DNA of 64,000 bases. Source: Allomyces macrogynus ATCC 38327 (Eukaryota; Blastocladiomycota; Blastocladiomycetes; Blastocladiales; Blastocladiaceae). The stretch's first letter is position 1, and each line of letters starts with the position of its first letter. The notes beneath the pieces were generated by a model. The model saw only the letters and a program-made list of their open reading frames with translations, made no database searches and was not told the DNA's origin. The DNA is taken from positions 2,769,380-2,833,379 of the forward strand of contig GG745328.1 in the NCBI GenBank assembly GCA_000151295.1. Reading direction: 5' to 3'. Shown one piece after another: positions 56,700 to 64,000 of the stretch. A program made the position numbers and the translations under genes.

Positions 56700-58800
56700 A
56701 TGATGATCCCCTACTTGATGATTCCATCAACCACTCGATGCACAATTCTCGCCAATGGTTCATGGCGACGTTGGCCCATACTCGTTGCGCGCGCTCGTCG
56801 GCAAGATAAACGGCTCTTGACCAAGACCGCGAACAGCATCCGACACCAATCCAACAACTTCAACGGCTGCCGATACGATTCGCCAATTTGCATCCACGGG
56901 GTTCAAAAACATGAGCCGATTTCCGGCGAACGAACACAAGAACCATCAGCGAGCATCGATGAATGCGACCGACGCTGTCCTCCTGTTTCGACAGCCGATA
57001 ACAGCACCAGCACGTGGGTCACACCAACGCCTGCAGTTCAGCGGACTGATCAAGACAAGAAGTTGAGCAGGGCAAGTGCGACCAGGACAATTACTGAGGG
57101 CGCGGCCTCGGTCGTCGTGCCAGAGCGCAACCAAGTGTTCTTCAATCCGGCGCAAGAGTTCAATCGCGACCTGTCGATTCTCGCCATTTCCGCGTGGCGC
57201 GATATGGTGGACGAGACGAGGGATATCGGTGCGATTACCCTTGGCAAATGTGTACTTTCTCTGCTATGAAGCTGACGCGCCGTTTTCGTTCGGACGAATG
57301 CGATGGTGCTGGCCAAGGCAAACCCACTGGACCCGAATCAGCGCACGAGTCGCTCCGTCCTCGCATCCTCGAAGCGTTCGGCGCATCGGGTTTGCGGTCG
57401 ATCCGGTACGCCAAGGAGATTGCGCACGTTGGGCAGGTGGTGTGCAACGACGTCGACGCCAACGCGGTGCGGACCATGGAGCAGAATGCGGCACGCAATG
57501 GGCTCGACGCGACGCGGTTTCTCGCACACCACGGCGATGCAAAGTGCGTACTAATCCTTCTTCTCTCCACCTATTTTTGTGTCGACACTTGACGTTTGTG
57601 TCCCTGGGCAGGCAGTTCATGTACCAGTCGCCCAATACGTTCGATGCGATTGACCTCGACCCGTACGGCACGGCTGCGCCGTACATGGACGCGGCCATTC
57701 AATCTGTGTCCCCTGGCGGCCTGCTGTGCGTGACGTGCACAGACACCCAAGTCCTTGCGGGCGCGCGGTACGCCGATCAGTGCTATGCGCGGTACGGCGG
57801 CGTCCCACTCAAGAGCGATGTGAGCCACGAACTGGCCATCCGGCTCGTGCTCGGCGCACTACATGGCGCCGCTGCACGCCACGGCCGCGCGATTGTCCCG
57901 CTCCTCTCTGTCTTTCTCGATTTTTATGTTCGCGTCTTCGTGCAAGTGAACCCCGTCCCGAGGGCCGCGCGCGACGCCGCCAGCAAAATGATGCTCGTCT
58001 ACCAGTGCACGGGATGCCGCAGTCTCGAGACGCAGTCGCTTGTACCGCCCGCGGCGGGGCCCGGCCAGTCGCCCGCGACGGTGACCGCGACCGTCGGGTC
58101 CGCATGCCCCGAGTGCGGGCGCGGGTACCATCTCGGCGGACCGATGTGGTCCGGCCCACTACACGAATCGCGCTTCCTGACCCGGCTCGGCACGCTCGCG
58201 GGCACGACTACCCTCCGTACAGCACCGCGTATCGCCGGGCTGATTTCCGTGACCGCACACGAACTCGCTGACGCGCCGCTCTACTACACGCAGCGCGCAC
58301 TCACCGGCGCCGTGCGTGCGCCCAGTATGCCGCTGAGAGACATCGAAACCGCGCTCGTGAACGCCGGGTTCCGCTCGTCGCGCACGCACGCGCACCCGAA
58401 CGCGATCAAGACAGATGCGCCGAATAGTGTCGTTTGGGACGTGATGCGCGCGCACGCGAAACGGTCCTCGGCGCGGCAGAATGCGGCGGCGGGGCCGTGT
58501 GGGGAGCCGGGGTCGGTCGCGCACGCGCTGTTGAGTACGGAGGTTGCGACCCCGGGCGGGATCGAATTTGCGTCGCGCCCGAGGGTGGAGAGTGAGGGCG
58601 CGGTTGTGGCCGATGTGATGAGTGGGGTGCCGAGGGGGAAGGTGGTCCGGTATGCGAGAGTGCGGCCGGGTGAGCGTGCGCCGCAGCCGATGCCGCGCGC
58701 GCATGTCGTTAATGGAGAGGATTCGCATTGGGATCGCTTCGACGGGCAGGCCGACATCGAAGAGCGCGACGCGGCTCGAGATCCTGTGAAGGATCCATAA
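56700..58800 (+). CDS. TRM1: tRNA (guanine26-N2)-dimethyltransferase Trm1
   Basis: Methylates G26 of tRNAs using S-adenosylmethionine. Clear exons: through about 57228, 57318-57543 and 57612-58800. Motifs: ITEGAASVVVPERNQVFFNP, AQEFNRDLS, ILEAFGASGLRSIRYAKEI, CNDVDANAVRTMEQNAARNG, AIDLDPYGTAAPYMDAAIQS (catalytic DLDPYG), GGLLCVTCTDTQVLAG, SHELAIRLVLGALHGAAARH, and a zinc-binding pair CTGC...CPECG in the C-terminal domain. The tail is Arg/Pro-rich. The first intron (57229-57317) is chosen by phase only. The start is uncertain: the Met at 56700 is one in-frame option, and the first ~100 residues look poorly conserved, possibly containing a mitochondrial/nuclear targeting segment as in yeast Trm1. 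Confidence 0.9.
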
Positions 58801-59236
58801 ATATATCAATCCGTGCCAAAGACTTGCTTGAGCAAGCATCATCCCGCACGCGAAGGTTTTTCGAAAACAGGCACGAGAGTTACATCGTTGTGCCTGTTGC
58901 GGCTTGTCTTGTCAGCACACAGAACGCCTCTGGCCACGCCATGCACCAAGGGCCAACGTTGCACACGCCCACCCCACCTTCGCCTTCAGTATTGATCCTT
59001 CACGCTGACGCGCGGCCCACCACTTGCCATTCGCCCCGCACTTGCCGCACTCGACGGCGACGGACCGACCCTCCCCCGCTCGCGCGCGAACCAGACTCGA
59101 CTCGACCGCCGGCCGGCCTGACGTCGCCTCCACCAACCGAACCGCGTCCACACCCGTCAAACACCCAGCACGGACCCGGTCACTGCGCGACGCGCCGCCC
59201 AAGAACCTGACCAAGGATCCGACCAGATTTATCACG
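58801..59236. other. Intergenic, Trm1 to Rac
   Basis: Starts with an AT-rich motif (TAAATATATCA) just after the Trm1 stop, which may be a 3'-end signal; the remainder is probably the Rac promoter and 5' UTR. No gene seen. Confidence 0.4.
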
Positions 59237-60125
<889 letters not shown>

Positions 60126-60229
60126 ACGAGGGAAGAAATGAAAGGAGAGGACAAGTTCAAAAGAAACGTGCCATGGCCCAACCAAACAAAAAACGAATTT
60201 TTTTTGTTTATGATATGAAGTTGCGCCGG

Positions 60230-60773
60230 TCACAGCGATGTGTCCATGTCCGCCGTGTCGTCGCCGTCGACAGGCGCGACGGGCGTCGGGCCTTGCCGGT
60301 GGCACGGCGCAATCATCTTGGACTTGATATTGTACCGCACGCGCGCCATGGATTCGTACTCGGCGAGCGCTGTGAAGGCCGTCAGGTGCGTGTGCCCGAC
60401 CATGGCCGCGAGCGTGTCGCGGTGCTGGTTGACGAGCCATTCACTACCAGGGAGGAATCATTGTCAGCCACATGGAAATGGGTGGAGAAGCTGCGCGGCG
60501 ATACGTACTAGCGCGTCGTGTCGGCGTGGCCGGTACCTACGTGCTTGGATTGCACTACACCCACCCGCGTATTAATGGGGGAGTCAATTGCGGTTCAGCG
60601 ATGCAAACACGACGACAACGACGAAGGGAACGCACAGTGCTCGAGCTGACTGTTGAGCGTGAAGCGGTCCTGGTAACCGCAATGGGTCAGTTTCTGGCGC
60701 GATGGCGGCGGTGCGACGGGATTGCCGCAAGTCGTGCCGCGCGCACGTTGCGGGGGCGTGTGGAATGTACCAT
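60230..60773 (-). CDS. SF3B5: Splicing factor 3B subunit 5 (SF3b10)
   Basis: Small core subunit of the U2 snRNP SF3b complex. Exons in coding order: ATG alone at 60773-60771, then 60669-60636, 60554-60509 and 60443-60230; 98 residues versus about 86 in humans. The joined sequence reads M|DRFTLNSQLEH|LQSKHVGTGHADTTR|YEWLVNQHRDTLAAMVGHTH, with AEYESMARVRYNIKSKM after, matching the family throughout. The tail adds about ten extra residues (PVDGDDTADMDTSL). As in GDI, the initiator codon directly abuts its donor (ATG|GTACAT). It is divergent from the STIMATE-type gene. Confidence 0.92.
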
Positions 60774-61135
60774 GGTCGACGATCGTTGCAGAGGCGTTGG
60801 TCGGACGGCGTGGTGGTGTCAATTTGTCGGTCGGGCAAAATCCACCAGTCTGTCGGACGATGCGGCCGCAAGCCTGGCCGCCGCTGCACCACGTACTCGA
60901 CAACAATCGACTGTGCCGCGTCTTCCAAGGCTCAGCACCGACAGCACCCCCAGCAACAACCGCGACGGCACTTACGCTCCGCACGCCGTCCACCCGCCTT
61001 GCCCCGCTGCTCGCCTTTGTCGTCAAGGCCGCCAACACGCACCTGGCCCCGCCAGCGGACACGCACACACCCAACCAGCAACCTCGACCGACAGTTTGAT
61101 CCTGCCCGTTCATTTTCACCAATTCCGCGGCCGCC
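60774..61135. promoter_or_regulatory. Shared divergent promoter, SF3B5 / STIMATE-type gene
   Basis: About 360 bases between opposite start codons. It must hold both promoters and leaders; no defined element recognised. Confidence 0.4.
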
Positions 61136-62399
61136 ATGGACCGCCTCTTTGCGCGGGACCCGAGCAGCGCCGAGCCCGACGCGCCGCAATGCGAACTGCT
61201 CGACGATTTCGCGATTGGCGTGCAGCTGCTCATGGGCTCGACGGCGCTGGCCTCGCTCCTCATCAAGCGTCACCGCGAGCACCCGCGGCGCGCCATGAAT
61301 GTCTGGCTGTGCGACGCGTCCAAGCAAGCGTTTGGCGCGTCAATGGTGCATGCGCTCAACGTGCTCGTCTCGCTCGTCGCGGGCGCCAACCCGGAATCAC
61401 CGTCGCAGAACCCCTGCGTCTTTTATTTCTTGAACGTCGGGATCGATACGACGGTTGGCGTCTACGTGCTGTTCCTGTGGCTGCGCGCCGTGCACGCGGC
61501 CGTGCGCTGGTGCGGCGTGGCTTCGGCCGACTTGCAGTCAGGGTATTACGGCGACCCGCCGCGGTTCGGCGCATGGTTCAAGCAGACGATGCTGTTTAGT
61601 CTGTGCCTGTTTTTGATGAAGGTGTGCGTCGCCGTCACGATCGCGGTGGTGCCGTTTCTCGAGACGATTGGACGGATTGCGCTTGCGCCGTTCCCGGATG
61701 CGCGGTCCGGTATGGTTTCCATTCTTCCCTCCATGGATCCCGTCCCATCCCGCCGATGGTCCGTAGCAGACGTGCACGATTCCTGACCCATGACGGCCTC
61801 TTGCAGAGGTGGTCTTTGTCATGCTCGTCTTCCCGCTCATCATGAATGTTGTGCAATTCTGGCTCGTCGACCACGTCATCAAGCACCGCGGCCCGGCACC
61901 CGCCGACGGCAACGACGACGACCTCTTCCTCGACGGCCGCGCGTCCGAGGACTCGCTGTTCACCGACGCTGGGCTCTCGGACGCGTCACTCCTGACGAGT
62001 ATCGACCCGCTCGCATCGCGGTCGCCACCGACCTCGCCGCGGACCACCGTCGCGTCACTGTTTGCCGGCCGCGGCGCGGCCAGCAAAAAATCGCGTGCGC
62101 GGCGGAATGGAAACTACGTGAGTCTTGATACGACACCGTCGCTCGAGTCCGGCCGTGGATCTGGAGGTGGGGGGTCTGGAGGTGGGTCGAATGTGGCTCT
62201 GTTGGGGTCGCGTTCGACGTCGTTGTTCACCGAGTCGGATGCGTTGGGGATTGGACTGCCGCCATTACCGCCGTCGCCTGCGCAGAGTCCCGTCGCGCGG
62301 AGTGGGAGTGTGGGGGTCGTAGGGTCGCCGTTACGCGCGGATGCAGCGGTGTTGCGTGACGATGCGGGTGGGCATTATGAGTCGCCGTCATTGCTGTGA
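61136..62399 (+). CDS. STIMATE/TMEM110-family multipass membrane protein
   Basis: Predicted ER or vacuolar membrane protein of 388 residues; exons 61136-61709 and 61807-62399. The family core reads CELLDDFAIGVQLLMGSTAL, LLIKRHREHPRRAMNVWLCD, ASKQAFGASMVHALNVLVS, FYFLNVGIDTTVGVYVLFLW, then helices around FKQTMLFSLCLFLMKVCVAV and VVFVMLVFPLIMNVVQFWLV. Animal STIMATE works at ER-plasma membrane contacts in store-operated calcium entry; fungal relatives are annotated as vacuolar membrane proteins, so the function here is open. The C-terminal ~130 residues are Ser/Gly/Asp-rich and look cytosolic and phosphorylatable. The start has a strong ccgccATGg context. Confidence 0.87.
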
Positions 62400-62581
62400 C
62401 CGTGCGGCCAGCGCTTTTAAAACATGTCCATTTGTGCAATCTGACGGAGCAGAGGGCGAGCTTTTTTCTCCACCAGCTCACCCATCGAACACGACACCAA
62501 ACAGAAAAAAAGTCACAAACGAAGCTACAATACTAGACTAAATACAACCCCAGAACACGACCCACATCACGCTCCACTGGT

Positions 62582-62970
62582 TTAGCGGCCCTTCATGAAG
62601 TTCTTGAGCTTGATAGCCTCGGTACGTCGGAACTTGAGGTACTTGGTCGACCGGCGCTGAACACCAACAAATTCCTTTTGCGGAGCGCGGCCCACGGTCC
62701 ACAGCCACTCGGGGTACTCTTCGTCGCGGAGTGCAACCGGGTCCTGGCCGCCCTGCATGTAGTTGATACCCTTGATGGGCGTGCCCTCGGGAATAATCGA
62801 CGGCGTCGCCGCTATGGACATTTGACGGCGCCGGGGTGAGCACATATTTGGTCGAGGATGGTGTAGCGGAGATGGCGGCACGTACGCCCGTTGTAGGCGC
62901 GTGCGCAAAGGGGGATCCGTGCGACGGTGCTGGCGCGCAGCGCGCGGGATGCTGCAGACAGGGCGAGCAT
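62582..62970 (-). CDS. Mitochondrial large-subunit ribosomal protein mL54
   Basis: Mitoribosomal protein of 104 residues; exons 62970-62886 and 62811-62582, joined C|CG. The first exon is a typical import presequence (MLALSAASRALRASTVARIP, Ala/Arg-rich, no acid). The mature part holds the mL54 signature PSIIPEGTPIKGINYMQGGQ, DEEYPEWLWTV and a basic C-terminus (RRTEAIKLKNFMKGR). The match to yeast MRPL37/animal MRPL54 is good over this short length. It is divergent from uL24m, with starts 422 bases apart. Confidence 0.88.
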
Positions 62971-63392
62971 GGCCGGGGTCGGGTTGTTAAGTCGGTCGAT
63001 GAGATTGGCGCTGTTGCGGTTTGGGACCAGAGTCTGTCGGGTGGACAAGCTGGCGAAATCAAATTGCAGCAAGTTCCAATGGACAAACGCGGGTCGAATC
63101 GTGCGGGTTGCGTGCCGGAAATGACCGCGGCCAATGCAGGAATCGAAAACCGGCCATGGTGGGAGTGCATGCGAGACAGGTGCGAGACACCCCGTGCTGA
63201 GATCAACGAGAGTGCGTGGGGCCACGAGACGAACGGCCAACTCGAATCACGCTCGCTTTGCTGCGATCTGTGCTCGACCACTTCTCGACAAATTCGCGAG
63301 GCCAGCACCAACCGCACCCGCTGCAACCTACCGCACTCGACGGTGGCCGCCCGCTTGTATCCGCTGCTGAGCCCCCGACGTTATCGCCCACA
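62971..63392. promoter_or_regulatory. Divergent promoter of two mitoribosomal genes
   Basis: 422 bases between the mL54 start (minus) and the uL24m start (plus); a good place for shared control elements, though I cannot identify a specific site. Confidence 0.45.
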
Positions 63393-64000
63393 ATGTCCAA
63401 GTTCCACAAGCTCGTGTCGCCGCCGGTCAACAAGATCAAGGGCATCAACATGATCCAGGCCAAGCTGCCCAAGGTCCAGTACAAGGACCGCGTGCCCGCC
63501 GCCAAGTGGAACCTTTACAAGGGCGACGAGGTCATCGTCATTTCGGGCAAGGACAAGGGCCAAAAGGGCAAGATTATCGACATGGACCGCGAGAAGATGC
63601 TCGTCTACGTCAAGGACCTGAAGACGGTGGGTGTCTTTTTGGACCGGGCACCGACGGTCAGCGTGCTCGCGATATCAAACGATCATCGCTGACGCTGCGC
63701 TCCGTTCGCGATGCTAGGTCAAGAAGCACGTGCCCAAGACCCCGCAGACGCCCTCGGGCGGTCTATTCCCGATGGAGACAGGCATCCACATGTCAAACGT
63801 AGCGCTGATCGACCCCAAGGACGGGTACGAATCGCCACGTCCAACCGATTCGCTTCTTCGATGGTTCTTCGGCTCACCACGTATCTCGACCATAGCATGC
63901 CGTGTCGCGTGCGGTGGGAAAAAGAAAAGGACCAAATGACGGGCCAGCTTGTGCGCCGGCGGATTTCCAAGCGGTCAGGCATTGACATTCCGAAGCCCGT
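63393..64000 (+). CDS. Mitochondrial ribosomal protein uL24m, 3' end outside window
   Basis: KOW-domain protein of the mitoribosomal large subunit. Exons 63393-63626, 63718-63824 and 63896 to beyond 64000. The KOW core reads WNLYKGDEVIVISGKDKGQK, GKIIDMDREKMLVYVKDLKT, followed by VKKHVPKTPQTPSGGLFPME and GIHMSNVALIDPKDG|MPCRVRW. The last part in view, KRSGIDIPKP, is typical of the uL24 family. There is no long presequence: the protein starts MSKFHKLVSPPVNKIKGIN, so import may use an internal signal. The product is cut by the window end, not broken. Confidence 0.92.

Overview
This is a nuclear window from a GC-rich eukaryote, in a draft assembly (a 100-N gap lies at 42438-42537). It holds about 33 protein genes. 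Most are split by short GT-AG introns, and I placed 69 donors by hand from reading-frame continuity. The best guess for the source is an early-diverging, flagellated (zoosporic) fungus such as a blastocladiomycete or chytrid. The reasons are compact gene-dense DNA, Rac, Trs33, Rpn13 and Nab2-like genes, a secreted GPI-type zincin, and a ropporin-like RIIa protein that implies a cilium. The phylum is inference, and other unicellular lineages are not excluded.

Layout. 0.8-13.5 kb: ribosomal proteins uS4 and eL21, a CCR4-type deadenylase, a PQ-loop membrane protein with a frame break, a mahogunin-type RING ligase, an unknown Pro/Ser/Ala-rich protein and a RanBP3/Yrb2-like protein. 13.8-23.4 kb: a ten-exon ARM-repeat plus SPRY membrane protein, a GPI-type metallopeptidase and a Nab2-like CCCH protein. 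24-38.6 kb: a WW/FF splicing-coupling protein, Rab GDI, a GltA-type citrate synthase, an R-SNARE, a ropporin-like protein, KDM8/JMJD5, TRAPP Trs33 and PABPN1. 40.5-45.4 kb: a LUFS/LisH, polyglutamine, WD40 corepressor interrupted by the gap. 45.7-48.9 kb: Rpn13/ADRM1 head-to-head with mitoribosomal mS29/DAP3. 49.9-53.7 kb: two tandem secreted proteins of unknown family with a basic middle and an acidic, repeated C-terminus. 53.9-64 kb: Sac1 phosphatase, Trm1 tRNA methyltransferase, Rac GTPase, SF3B5, a STIMATE-type membrane protein, and mitoribosomal mL54 and uL24m head-to-head (uL24m runs off the end).

Most genes are housekeeping functions in RNA metabolism (deadenylation, PABPN1, Nab2, SF3B5, WW/FF, Trm1), membrane traffic (GDI, SNARE, TRAPP, Sac1), translation and protein turnover. 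There are no operons; the recurring arrangement is divergent pairs sharing a short promoter region. The least explained items are the tandem charge-segregated secreted proteins (49885-53668) and the ARM-SPRY membrane protein (13823-18465). The unusual 5' splice-site consensus, G|GT[A/G]CGT, runs through the whole window.
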